A stretch of 64,000 nt of DNA. Origin: Vombatus ursinus. Lineage: Eukaryota > Chordata > Mammalia > Diprotodontia > Vombatidae. The position numbers were made by a program, and so were the translations under genes. This document shows positions 23,171 through 33,618 of this stretch, piece after piece. The stretch covers positions 16,531,796 to 16,595,795 of the forward strand of contig NW_020954570.1 of assembly GCF_900497805.2 (NCBI RefSeq), given 5' to 3'. The first letter of the stretch is position 1. Every line of letters begins with the position of its first letter. The notes below the pieces were generated by a model, which was not told where the DNA came from, did no database searches, and saw only the letters and a program-made list of their open reading frames with translations.

Positions 23171-23532
23171 TCAAGCATTCTTGATGAAAAGTCCAGAGCT
23201 GAATAGAAAATTTGACTTTCAGATACAAGACTGAAGAGAAACATGAAGATGCAAACAGGAAAGAGAAATCATAAGGGACTTATTAAGGTTGAACTGTTCA
23301 CATTCTTGCATGGAAAGATAATATTTGTAATTCATGAGACCCTTGTCAGTATTAGGGTAGTTGGAAGGGAAAAAAATATATGTATAGATAGATTGAGAGA
23401 TTGAGGGCACAGGGGTGGGTTGAAGATGAATGGGTGATATCTGGAGAATAAAATTAAGGAGATAGAGAGGATTATACTGGGAGAAGAAGAAAGGGAGAGG
23501 GCAAATGGTATAAATTATCTCACACAATCAGA

Positions 23533-23789
23533 CACCACCCACCCTCATTGAAAAGGTAAGCAACTCGATACAGGTTAAACATGTGTAGTCATGCAAAACA
23601 CTTCCATAGTAGTCATGTTGTAGAAAAGTAACTATATTTCCCCTCATCCTATTCCACCCCCAGTTTATTCTATTCTGTATTTTGACCCTGTCCCTCCTCA
23701 GAAGTGTTTGGTTCTGATTACCCCCTCCCCCAATCTGCCCTTTCTTCTAACATCCCCATGCTCTCTTATCTATTTCCTCCCTATTTTAC
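23533..23789 (-). mobile_element. Inverted HAL1 3' UTR fragment
   Basis: It matches the antisense 3' UTR of the HAL1 copies (compare 45795-46060): CACCCTCATTGA, CATGTGTAGTCATGCAAAAC and GTCCCTCCTCAGAAGTGTTT. It abuts the end of copy B in the opposite orientation and lacks the terminal poly(A) part. Confidence 0.85.
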
Positions 23790-25635
23790 AAAATTATGGA
23801 AATCAATTGATAAATGGCAAATATCTTGACAAATACTCATTTCAGGTATGGGAGGCAGAGAGCTCATCATTGCAGCTGCCAAACATTCACAATTCCCATG
23901 TAAGAAAAAACAAGCAATAAGTAGAATGCTAGGATGACCATTAACTACTCACAAGAGGGGCCAAACTATTTGGGAATACTATGCTCTCAGAACTCTCTTT
24001 TTTCCTTTACTTTTTTTGTGTCCCTCAAATTCAATTTCTTTCAGAATTTAAGAGTCAATGTCAGGCAAGATATTAATCTATATTTATTCTTTCCTATGTT
24101 ACCTTTTAACTTTAATAAAACCATCGTTTGCTTTGCTCTACTTTCCCTATCTAATTAGAGCCAGCATCTATGTTAATATACCTTTAATTATGTAATTTTA
24201 CTAAGAGGAAATAGTATTTTTCTTAAAATTACCAACAGTGAGAAGTAAAACATTTTTTTTTTTGTCGAGGCCTTGTAGAATTTTAGTTCAGTTTATTCAA
24301 CTCAGCCAACATATGTAGGAGTAGGTGAGGTATAGCCTTTAGGGACTATATCTAGGGACCATATCACCCATAATCTCTGTTTCTCAACACTAACACTTAG
24401 TCAAAGGCAAGGAATTATCAGGTATGTCTCTAGGAACTAAAATACTGTAAGAGGAATGCCTAACTGGGAAGATATGATAATATGTAAAGATGAACTCAAA
24501 TAGGACCATTCAGTGGTTACACTAACAGAGACTATCAAGTAAGGGAGTTGATTTTCTCTGCACTATTGGATCACTCTTGGAAGGAGAGATGTAAGTTGGC
24601 CAGATTAAAATACATAAGAACAAAATAACCCCATGAGCAAAATAAACAATTACCTAGTTAACATGTTTTCAGCTATGATTGATTTGATTCCTCACAAAAC
24701 ATGATTTCTGGGATTTTTTATTATTTGTACTATGCCTAATATGGTAATGCTGGTCATAAATTATTTTGCAGCCCAAAGTGCCAGCAGGGTAAAGGGATTT
24801 GTCTTTGATTGGGCATACCAAAGACCTATCAAATAGCCATTTTTCTGGATTGTGATGAAAGACAGATTATAAGCAAGGGCTTTACTTTGAGTAAAAAATG
24901 ACAAAGTGGAGAAATATAAGAAAATTCATCTTATATTTCTATTATGTTGTTCAATTCTCCATCTTTTGAGAGGGAAATTGAAAAATTATAACCCTGAAAA
25001 GAGAAGGCTGTTGTGCAAGCCTTCCCAGAGAGAGGAAACCACTCATACTGCTGAACAGAAAGATGGAGTGGCCTGGCAGAAGGCCATTTCATTTTATTGT
25101 TCTAGAAGTTTAGTTAGATGTGCATTATTTTAAAAGCCCCCACATTCATCTTGATATTACTCCATTTGATAAACAAATGGGTTCAGACCAGTACATTTGT
25201 GTAGACTGCTGACTTAGTAGTGAACATGGGACAGAGTCACCAACTTGGTGCATTACAATTTCATATTATCCAACTTGATCTGAGCCACATCTGCAACAAT
25301 CAGTCCTTTTATTCTTACTAGACTGTATCTTATGTCAATCCTCACATAATACACTCCAAACCTTCTCTTCCTTCACCACCCTTGCCTTCATTCCTCTGAC
25401 AAATGCAGATTTTACATGAATGAAAAATAAATTGAAGGTATCAAAGTTGAGGATCAAGCTCCCTTTTCTCCAAATCTCTACATCTGAAAATTTTGTGTTG
25501 TCCTCTCGTTCTCTCTTCCTTTCCTCAGTTTCAGTTGAAAAGGTAACCCTTTCCCTTACCAAGGAACCTCTCTACATGGGCCTAAGTCTGATCCCCTCCT
25601 TGTCAAGATTATTGCAACTTCAGTTATTCTCTCAT
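23790..25635. other. No gene recognised
   Basis: About 1.8 kb with no coding sequence or nameable repeat. Open frames up to 75 codons show no protein-family character. Confidence 0.5.
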
Positions 25636-25639
25636 TCTC

Positions 25640-26560
25640 TCTGATCTTCAGTCAACAATATTTATTAAGCACAGTGTCAAGTTCTGTCTTAAGTGCTGGG
25701 AAAACAAAGGGAAAAAAATCTGTGTTTTCTAAGGAGCTCACAGACTAACAGGAGAGACATCTAAATAGTTATATATAAACAATAAAAATTGGAGATTGTC
25801 AGCAGAAAAGAAGTTACAAAGATCAATAAAGCCTTCTTGTAGAAGGTGTTGGTTAAAAAGTTAGCTGAGACTTGAAGAAAGCCAGGGAAACCAGAAGGTG
25901 GAGATGAAAAGGGAGAGAATTTTAGAGATGTGAGTTAGCTAGTGAAAATGCATTATTAAATATGAAATGTCTTGCAATAAACAGCAAAAAGGCCAGTGTC
26001 ACTGGATTGGATAGAACATAGTAGGGTGGAGTGTAAGATGTAAGAAGACTGAGAAAGTGGGAGAGCGAAAGGTTATAAAGAGTTTTGAATATCAAACTGA
26101 GGATTTTGTATTAGGAGTATTAAATTGAAATCTGAGTGGAAATGGAATAATATGATGGGAGAACAACCAGAAGACAATTACAACAGTCTAAACTTGAGAT
26201 AATGAGGATTGTACCTGGGTGATGGAAAAGTCAGAGGAGAAAAGGTAGTATATACAAAGGATGCTATATAAATAAAATTGATAGAATCAATTGGATTTGG
26301 TAACATTGGATATTGGGGATAAGAGAGAGTGAGAAGTCATGAATGGCACCTGTGTTGCAAATTTGGGTTACTGGGAGAATGGCAATGTCCATAACTGTAC
26401 TGGGAAAAGTAAGAAGGTGAGAGTGCTAGAGCATGGGGACAAGTGGACAAATATTGAATTCAGTTTCAGTTACGCACATGTTCAGTTTAAGATGGCACAT
26501 GTCATTCTAGATGTCCAGCAAGCAGTTGGAGATGCAAGATTAGACTTATGCAATGGTTTT
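25640..26560 (-). mobile_element. L2 (CR1-clade) LINE fragment, antisense
   Basis: Read on the plus strand it has the reverse complement of the L2 3' end (ATTTATTAAGCACAGTGTC, AAGTGCTGGGAAAAC, AAGGAGCTCACAGACTAAC). Then come 'GCCTTCTTGTAGAAGGTG', 'GCTGAGACTTGAAGAAAGCC', 'GGCCAGTGTCACTGGATTG', 'GTAAGAAGACTGAGAAAG', 'AACTGAGGATTTTGTATT' and 'GATGTCCAGCAAGCAGTTGG'. This is the antisense of the L2 reverse transcriptase end and 3' UTR. An 88-codon open frame at 26339-26605 (+) is inside this repeat and is not a gene. Confidence 0.7.
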
Positions 26561-26835
26561 TTCACTATAATGCCTTCAAATACTTCTGAATCTCTCCCTT
26601 TCTAAAAAAGAAAAATCTTTTAATAGACCACATATTCCCTCAATCTATTACCATATCTCTTCTTCCAAAAGCAGTTCGCACTTGCTTAGTGTCCTTCCTT
26701 ACTTCTCTCCTTGACCCATTAGAATATGGTTTCTAACTTCATCACTCAAATGAAACTGTTCTTTCAAAATTGCTGAGGATCTCTTAATTAAGTTTGTTGG
26801 TCTTTTCTTAGTTCTTATCATTCTATACCAGAAGT

Positions 26836-26837
<2 letters not shown>
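26561..26837. other. No gene recognised
   Basis: Short unassigned stretch before a compound microsatellite. Confidence 0.4.
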
Positions 26838-26872
<35 letters not shown>

Positions 26873-26877
26873 CTCCC

Positions 26878-26909
<32 letters not shown>
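26838..26909 (+). repeat. Compound (TC)n / (GT)n microsatellite
   Basis: TC repeat to 26870, a C-rich spacer CCCTCCCCCT, then GT repeat 26881-26909. Confidence 0.95.
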
Positions 26910-26910
<1 letters not shown>

Positions 26911-28084
26911 ATGTATGTGTATGCGGAGAGCACTGGTCAAAAATTATCTGTGCCTCTGGGATCAAATGTTGTAGATCATCATTTTCATCAACACATATTA
27001 AAATTAGAAGAAAAAAAGGCTTCCCTTGCAAGTCTGCTCATCAACCAGGCAAGGGCAAGTATCATCTCTTCTGGGTGGTGTCATGAGAATAATGGTATTG
27101 AGGAGGTGTTCTCAAATAAAAGGCATTAAATATATGCCTCTTGGCTCTTCTTAGAGGACTTGTGCATACTTAGATTTTCCACTTATTTGAAGGCCAAAAC
27201 ATTATCACTTCATATAATTACACTCTTGAAGGGATTTAAAGAAATAAAGTCCAAGAGATTCAAATAATTAGGTTGTAATTAGGCTATTAACTACATTATT
27301 ATATACAAACACACATCAATAAAAGACAGCTTCAATTCAGTCTCTTCAGCCACTTTAACAAAACATTGAAGATCCAGGTTTTTTGAAAGTGAATATTTTA
27401 AAGTATATAATCACAAGGACACTGGCACAACCTATTTTCTGTTCTTTGTTTTACTCACAGGGTACTACATAAACTCAAGTCACAAAGGAGAAGAGAGAGG
27501 AAGACTAAAACTAATATTTCACAGAGAATAGAGTCAGAGATAAAGTTGAAACTAGTGTTTTGCAGAGACTTGAGGGTAAAATATGCTCATAGTACTTTGA
27601 AGGAATCTTCAAAATTTCATTGAGGAATATTTGAAGGCACTGACAGCCAAAGTCGAGAGTTTCATGAACAATGTGATTTTCATAAGGACAGAGAAAAACA
27701 AAGTTGCTTTAAAATTTTTACAAAAATTCCAGAGAGAGGAGCTCATTTGTGGGAAGGACTTCTCCACCAACTACTTTCATAGACCCTTTTGGAAGTCTGT
27801 GAAGACTTTGGACCCCTTCTTGAAATAGTGTATTTAAAGAAATAAAATAAAATACACAAGATTATAAAGGTAGACAAATGTGTTGAAATATAGTTATGAA
27901 AATCTTTAAAAAACAATTCATAGGTCCCAGGTTAATAACATCTGTTCTAGACTTATTTATAAATCATCCTCAAATCATTAATGACCCTCTTTTCCTGGAT
28001 ATTGTCTCTTTCCTAAGTTTTTGTGACACAACTCCCTCCTGGTAGCTAGGGTCTAGAGTAAAGAAGATTCATCTTCCTCCATAA
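26910..28084. other. Unassigned DNA with a possible ancient repeat
   Basis: About 27765-27950 (TTTTGGAAGTCTGTGAAG, TTGGACCCCTTCTTG, then 'AATAAAATAAAATACACAAG' and 'CATAGGTCCCAGGTTAATAAC') looks like a widely dispersed ancient mammalian repeat that I cannot name. A 65-codon open frame at 27631-27828 overlaps it, and I do not call it a gene. Confidence 0.35.
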
Positions 28085-28268
28085 AAATCTAGCCTTAGGC
28101 ATTTATTGTGTGATCCTGGGCAAGTCACTTAATCCCATTTGCTTCAGTTTCCCCATCTGTAAAATTAACTGGAGAACAAAATAGCAAAAAACTCAAATAT
28201 CTTTGCCAAGAAAACACCAGATGGGATCATGAAAAATCAAATGTAACTCAAAATGACAAAACAGCAAA
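28085..28268 (+). mobile_element. SINE with RTE-like tail, 5'-truncated
   Basis: It retains 'TTGTGTGATCCTGGGCAAG', 'CCCATCTGTAAAATTAACTGG', 'CTCAAATATCTTTGCCAAG', 'AAACACCAGATGGGATCATG' and the end AAATGACAAAACAGC. The head is mostly lost. Confidence 0.7.
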
Positions 28269-28860
28269 CTCTTTCCTATATCTCCTATTACCTGTCTGAC
28301 CATCCACAAATATCCTTTGCTGGGTTATCATAAATATCATACTCCTCCTTGTGGGTGATATAACTATAATGGAAAGCATCAATTGTGGGGGTACATTTGT
28401 GGCTTCAAACATTTCCCATGTACCCTTACTATAGCTTTATAAATTCTGATCCAAGGTAATAATTCTTGTAGTCTTTTTAAAACTAAGAGATTTTGTTTCT
28501 GTACATTAATAATACCTCAATTATGCTCTAACCATTTGTGTTTCAAGCATGCCCCTAATTAAATTTCAAGTCACTCTTGAAAACATTTTTCTCATATTAT
28601 GAAGAGTAATTAATGTCAAGTTTCTTAGTACATTTACAAGAAAAACAGCACAACAAATTCTTTACCTGAGTTATGAGAGAGTTCTGAAAATTTTCCTTCT
28701 TTTTGTAAAAGCTCTTTTACCCTTCCCCATCTCAGTGTAGATCCTTGTGAAAGCTTCCAAGGTCTAATTGCATAGCTGCCCAGGGGGTGGTAGTTTGCCA
28801 TCCAAGTGGAGAAAGTTGGAATTACACAGTATAAGATATTTCTTTGAGAACTTTTGCGAT
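28269..28860. other. No gene recognised
   Basis: No supported feature on either strand. Confidence 0.45.
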
Positions 28861-28863
28861 TAT

Positions 28864-28962
28864 AAATATATATATACACATATATATATTACATATATAC
28901 ACACATATACATACATATGGATGTATATGTATACATGTGTGTATGTGTGTGCACACACATAT
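28864..28962 (+). repeat. Imperfect TA/CA/TG simple repeat
   Basis: Alternating purine-pyrimidine tract. A similar one lies at about 29240-29335. Confidence 0.85.
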
Positions 28963-29089
28963 GAAATCTATCCCCCATCTCTAAGGGTGATGTTACAAAA
29001 ATAAAAGGCCATGACTATAGGAGAAAGTATACTTCCAGGAAGATGTGGTGAACATTGACTGGTTGACTCAATCAAACCCCATTCATAGG

Positions 29090-29230
29090 AATGATAGTTG
29101 GAATAATAGGAAAAGAGAAAGAAATTAAGGTGAAAATTATAGCAAAGAAGAGATAAAGTTATCTACAATCTCATGCAATATATTACTTAGAAAACTTCAG
29201 ATAATCAATGAAAAATATTATGAATAGGAG
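29090..29230 (+). mobile_element. Possible L1 ORF2 reverse transcriptase fragment
   Basis: The sequence 'GAGAAAGAAATTAAGGTG ... GATAAAGTTATCTACAATCTC ... TTACTTAGAAAACTTCAG' follows the L1 ORF2 stretch around the second catalytic box, but it is badly decayed. Confidence 0.4.
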
Positions 29231-29339
29231 ATATGTTATACATACATAACTACATACATTTGCATATATACATATGCACATAGGTGTGTATATATGCATG
29301 TGTATATATATAATGTGTGTATATACATATATAGTGCAG

Positions 29340-30374
29340 TGAAACATTAGAATCTTAAATGGTCACATGAATACATAAATGGTGACCCCAATATCCAGTT
29401 ACTTCTAAAATCACTTCAAAAACAATAAAAAAGAAACAAATTGAAATAAAAGTGTGACAGGTCTAAAATCTAGCAGTGTGTCTCCAAAATATGGGTTAAG
29501 CCCACTCCTCCTTCTCTTTTGTTTGTTGCCATATCAGTTTTCCAAAAGAAGAGACAAAAGTTTTTACTAAAGTTTCCATAAGAAGAGACAAAAGTTTCTA
29601 CTTTCCAAACACAGCTTCCTGGTTATCCAAGAGCATGAAAATGTCCTACACACATGTAGTCTGGAACAAGCTCTGACTTTGTGTATTTCTTAAGACTCAT
29701 GAATCATGATGTCCTTCATCATATCCCATCCTGATGACAAGACACATTTTCATATGAAAATAAGGGGACAAGTCCAATGAATCAAAGCATCATTGTATCC
29801 TTGATACATATCTTACTGTGGTGCTGGAAATCAAACTTCCTTTGTTAACTGTTCAAAGACTGGTGAGTGCCTGATTTCATGTCTATATACTCCATGCCCT
29901 GCAAAAATATAACTGACAAAAATAACAGGAAATTAAATCGTATATATAATTTATGTAAAATGTAATTTATTTATTTAATCTCTAGCTTAAATATCCAGAA
30001 AAAGCAACAAAAGACAATATTACTAGTTCTAGACTAATTCAGTCTCTGTTCTGACAAGGTGGATGGGTATTTGCTGATAGAGAGACATGTCTCAAAAATT
30101 TAAAGATATAAAACTAATGATTAAGGGAAATTCAAAAGCAGAAAAATTACATATGTTAGAGATCTATTTTTTTAAAAAAAAAGATTGACCTGAAATTTAG
30201 GAAGAGAACTCATTTAATAATCACTGATCTCCCAAGAAAGTATGCTGAAGATAAAACTCTGAATATTATATTGTAAATATTGCAACTACCATCATTGCTA
30301 CCCAAGAAATCATAGGGAAAAAAAACACCCAGAGTTGTTGGAACCACATTAAATTAGACAAAACCCACAGGTCA

Positions 30375-30375
<1 letters not shown>
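29340..30375. other. No gene recognised
   Basis: Unassigned AT-rich DNA. A local near-duplicate AAAGAAGAGACAAAAGTTT/ATAAGAAGAGACAAAAGTTT occurs at about 29545-29600. Confidence 0.45.

Positions 30376-30413
<38 letters not shown>
30376..30413 (+). repeat. (CA)n microsatellite
   Basis: About 19 CA units without interruption. Confidence 0.95.
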
Positions 30414-30415
<2 letters not shown>

Positions 30416-30642
30416 TACCAATGCTGAATCTACCATTAAATTTTGTAAAACTGAATTTAACCCTTGAGAGGAGGGGAATTGACTTTTAATAACATATATG
30501 ACTTTGAAGTATTCCTGTTCAGGGCTAAATGCTGACCATATATTTTTATTTTGAATGGAGAATGAATACTATTGAATCTTTAGAGATTTGCCATTTCTAA
30601 AAATCAGTGAAAGAATGACAGGCTGAAGGGTCTGGGTTTTTT
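30414..30642. other. No gene recognised
   Basis: No supported feature. Confidence 0.4.
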
Positions 30643-30765
30643 GGGAAGGAAGGGAAAAAGAAAGAAAGAATGGAAGGAAGGAAGAAAGGAAGGAAAGAAG
30701 GAAGGAAGAAAGAAAGCAAGGAAAAGAGGAAGGAATGAAGAAGGAAAGAAGGAAAAAAGAATAAG
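30643..30765 (+). repeat. Polypurine (GGAA/GAAA)n tract
   Basis: Almost pure A/G on the plus strand, with GGAA and GAAA units mixed. The Phe/Ser/Leu-rich open frame on the other strand (30597-30869) is a by-product. Confidence 0.9.
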
Positions 30766-31079
30766 GAATTTAGGTGATATAAAACAAAATATATAAACAA
30801 AAATACTTTTTTAAAAAGAAAATTCATGCAATGGTTTGGATTAGGGTTGGATGAAGATGATAGAGCCAACTATTAAAAGTCTGGCTAATTTCATTCCTCT
30901 TCTTTGACCTTCATTTTTTTCTTTAAAAAAAAGGAATATGTTTGGCAAAGGGAGTAAATAGTACAGTGACATATAAGGAAGAGAAAAAAATACAATCTAA
31001 TAGTAACTACCTGTGACTGTAAATTACATGAACTCTCCAATAAAATCAAGGAGAATCACAGAACGGATCAGAATGAAAA
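30766..31079. other. No gene recognised
   Basis: No supported feature. Confidence 0.4.
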
Positions 31080-32110
31080 ATCAAATTTATTAATTAAAAA
31101 TACTTACAAAATAAAAATACATATAGAATTCCAATAAGCAGTTGGAGTAGAATCTTTTATGCTTTTGCTGAATCTAAAAACCGTGGGAATCAGTCATGAT
31201 CTTAGAGAAAGCAACCAGGAAGCAACCATATGCTTAAAGGTATTAAATGTAAATACAATGAATGGCACAATATCTAGGTAGACATAAGAAAAGCTAACCA
31301 TAATATAGGGAAAATTAGATAGCAAAAAAAGTAATTTCTAGGAGTTTCCAAGTACTCTCCACCTCAGACTTAGAAAAATCTAATAGAAAATAAAGAAGTT
31401 AAGATGCAAAAATAATATTAGAAAAATTAAATATGATAGGCCTTAGGCAATTAATGAGTGGGAATAATATGAACCACACCAATTTTTAGGTTTTACAATA
31501 ATTTTTCTAAAATTGATCCTGATCATAAAGATTTAATAAAGAAATGCAACTTAGTACATTTACAATATTCTGTGCAGTAAATGTTGTGCTCGATAAGGAA
31601 AATTTGAAGAAAATATTAAAATTTAAATTAGATGCTCTATAATCCTAAATAATAAAGGATTTTTTGAAATCTTCAAAATAATAACTAGTTTCAAAAAAAG
31701 TGCTGAAATATGATAATGTATCAACTCATATGGAAATCACTTTAGACAATCCTTGGGGAAAATATCATTACTTAAATCATTTTAAAGAGTAATAAAAATA
31801 ATTGAATTTAACATGTAAATAAAAATGCAGAAAAAACAAATTCCTGATCCTCCTCCCCAAGTAAACACAAAATAGAAATTCTGAAAAATCAAAAATGTAA
31901 AGCTGAAACTGCAGTAAAACAACTATCGAGACAAATAAAACTGAGTTATTGTTAAAGATCATTTAAATAGATAAATCATTACATAGACTCTCACAAAGAA
32001 AGGAAGATAAGTAAGAATTGAAATGGGGATAATTTTTAACAAATGAAGAGGAAATAAAAGAAATTTTGATGGTAATTGGTTAAAAGCATATAAAGAAAAG
32101 CAATCACTGA
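31080..32110 (+). mobile_element. Old L1 LINE ORF2 fragment
   Basis: The order matches the L1 at 11560-12400: 'TCAGTCATGATCTTAGAGAAAGCAACC', 'CCTCAGACTTAGAAAAATCTAATAGAAAATAAAG', 'TTAAATATGATAGGCCT', and an 'ACTGAGTTATTG ... AAATAGATAAATCATT' linker (spans about 31188-31985). It is plus-strand and highly decayed, with no usable frame. Confidence 0.5.
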
Positions 32111-32613
32111 AGACCAAAACAGATTTTACTTAGAATCAGAATGGTCGGAACATGTTCCAATTCTACAAAGCACAAGGAGGAGCGGGAGGTGTTTTTAAAG
32201 GGGCTTTAGGTTTTAATGGGAAAAGGTCAAGGATGTTATAATTTTCTAGAGCTTCTATATTTTTATTCTAATTCTATTGCATCTATATTTTAAATTTTGT
32301 AAAATCTTGCCTCAAAAGCAGGTTAATGATTTTGTAAAAATGTATTTGTTTTATTGGTTCTAACTGTCCAGCCTAACCCAAGATCATCTAGATCTTTTTC
32401 CTCTTCATGACCCCACTTTTGTCTAAGATGAGAATCCTTTGTAATAGGAAAAAAAAAAATTGGCTTACTCTATTTTACCCAAGAAAAAAAATGTTATGTA
32501 CTCTACATTATAGACCCAAGCCTACCAGAAACAATCCAAGCATTCTTCCTCTCAAAAGAGAAAGGTCCAAACTAGAAGATTCAAATCATGTCTGTAGATA
32601 TCTCTGTCCCCTT
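32111..32613. other. No gene recognised
   Basis: No supported feature. The open frame at 32407-32706 runs into the SINE and is rejected. Confidence 0.45.
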
Positions 32614-32630
32614 AAGATATTGTCAAGTGA

Positions 32631-32777
32631 GGGGCAGTTAGGTAGGATAGAGCACTGGCTCTTGACTCAGGAGGACCTGAGTTCAAATCTTACCTCAGAC
32701 ACTTGATACTTGCTGGCTGTGTGACCCCTGGCAAGTCACTTAATCACAACTGCCTCACCAAAAAAAAAAAAAAAAAA
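32631..32777 (+). mobile_element. tRNA-derived SINE, short poly(A) type
   Basis: It runs from the head GGGGCAGTTAGGTAGGATAG through GAGTTCAAATCT and 'GGCTGTGTGACCCC' to a long poly(A). An exact 17-bp target duplication AAGATATTGTCAAGTGA lies at 32614-32630 and 32778-32794. The long perfect duplication suggests it is one of the youngest insertions here. Confidence 0.94.
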
Positions 32778-32895
32778 AAGATATTGTCAAGTGACATTTA
32801 GAAGAATCTTGAAAAATAAAAGTTTCTTCATGATGAAAATTTGGTTATACTACTTTGATAAGGACTACTAGTCAGGCTTAAAAAGTTCCTAAGTT

Positions 32896-33618
32896 AGATG
32901 GTGGAGGGAAAGCAGTGACTTGCTAGAGCTCTCCCCCAAAGCTCTCCAAATATCTATAAAAAATGGCTCTAAACAAATTCTAAAGCAGCAGAACCCACAA
33001 AAAAGCAGAGTAAAACAAATTTCCAGCCCAAGACAACCTGGATGGCTGATCATAAAGGTATATCGCTCTGGGCTGGGAGAGGAGTGCAGTTTGGCATGAG
33101 CGTGCAAGCTGCAGTGACCCTGGAGCAGGGCTCAGAGCACTGAATCGCAGGCAGCTGTGGTGGTTTCCAGAATTCTCAACCCACGAATGCCAAAGACAAC
33201 TTAGAAGGTCAGTGGGAAAAGTGTGTTACAGTGGTGAGAGAAGAAGCTAGATCTCAGCTGCCCCGAGGGAAGTGGCTGCCTTCTGAGCTTCCAGCCCACA
33301 GACTGAAGGGGAATCGAGTGGTCATTGCAGGGTTGTCTTTACCAGTGTTGAGGCAGGAATCTCTTGCTTTGCCCATGCTTGGATATGGGTCACAGTTCTG
33401 AGGGGTGGTCCTGGGGTTAGGAGGAATGCTGGTGTGGTAGAGCTTGTTGTGGTGGTGGAGAGGAAACACCTTGGAAGAACTGACACTTTTCAGGTCCCTA
33501 AAAGTATCTCTGAAAACAGCTGTACAAACCCCCAAAGCTTGGGACAGTACATTCTCCACGTTGGAAACAGACTCTTACCTTAACAAGGAGTTTAAAACTC
33601 AAGTAATTAGTTGGGATC
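32896..33618 (+). promoter_or_regulatory. HAL1 leader (5' UTR), type 2, copy C
   Basis: This is the same leader as copy A, with AGATGGTGGAGGGAAAGCAG at its start, 'CAGCAGAACCCACAAAAAAG' and 'CAGCTGTGGTGGTTTCCAG'. It is presumed to contain the element's internal promoter. Confidence 0.6.

Larger units (their letters stand above)
18268..23246 (+). pseudogene. L1-type ORF1 relic (HAL1 copy B), interrupted
   Basis: The relic starts at ATG 18268 (MSKQ), with a coiled coil (about 18410-18720), ENRFRREI-type core at about 18815, and TLRDHRTWNIIFW then ITYPAKLSIIL (about 19135-19235). It is then cut at 19282 by the L1 and finishes at 23183-23246. Several frameshifts and stops are present, for example in the A-run at about 18285 and TAA at 18735. 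At the run after YLIGK it reads GGAAAAACAAC, one base shorter than copies A and C, so it is in frame there. Confidence 0.8.
17419..23525 (+). mobile_element. HAL1-type half-L1 retrotransposon, copy B, split by an L1
   Basis: The 5' part (17419-19282) has leader type 2 (GGGGCAGAGCCAAGAG, CAGCAAAACCCAC) and most of ORF1. The element resumes at 23171 with 'TCAAGCATTCTTGATGAAAAG', the end of ORF1 and the first part of the 3' UTR, and stops at about 23525 (AATTATCTCACAC). The last 0.9 kb is missing, and only an inverted 0.26-kb scrap of it follows. The intervening 19283-23170 is a later L1 insertion. Confidence 0.82.

Noticed and set aside
23790-25635. Possible LTR element or other unlabelled mobile element in long unassigned stretches
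   Set aside because: No paired direct repeats, primer-binding-site-like sequence or retroviral protein motif was seen on reading both strands.
26339-26605. An 88-codon plus-strand frame
   Set aside because: It lies inside an antisense L2 relic and reads the non-coding strand.
27631-27828. A 65-codon frame MKALTAKVESFMNN...
   Set aside because: It partly overlaps a sequence that looks like an ancient dispersed repeat. No family match could be supported, and there is no splice or start context.
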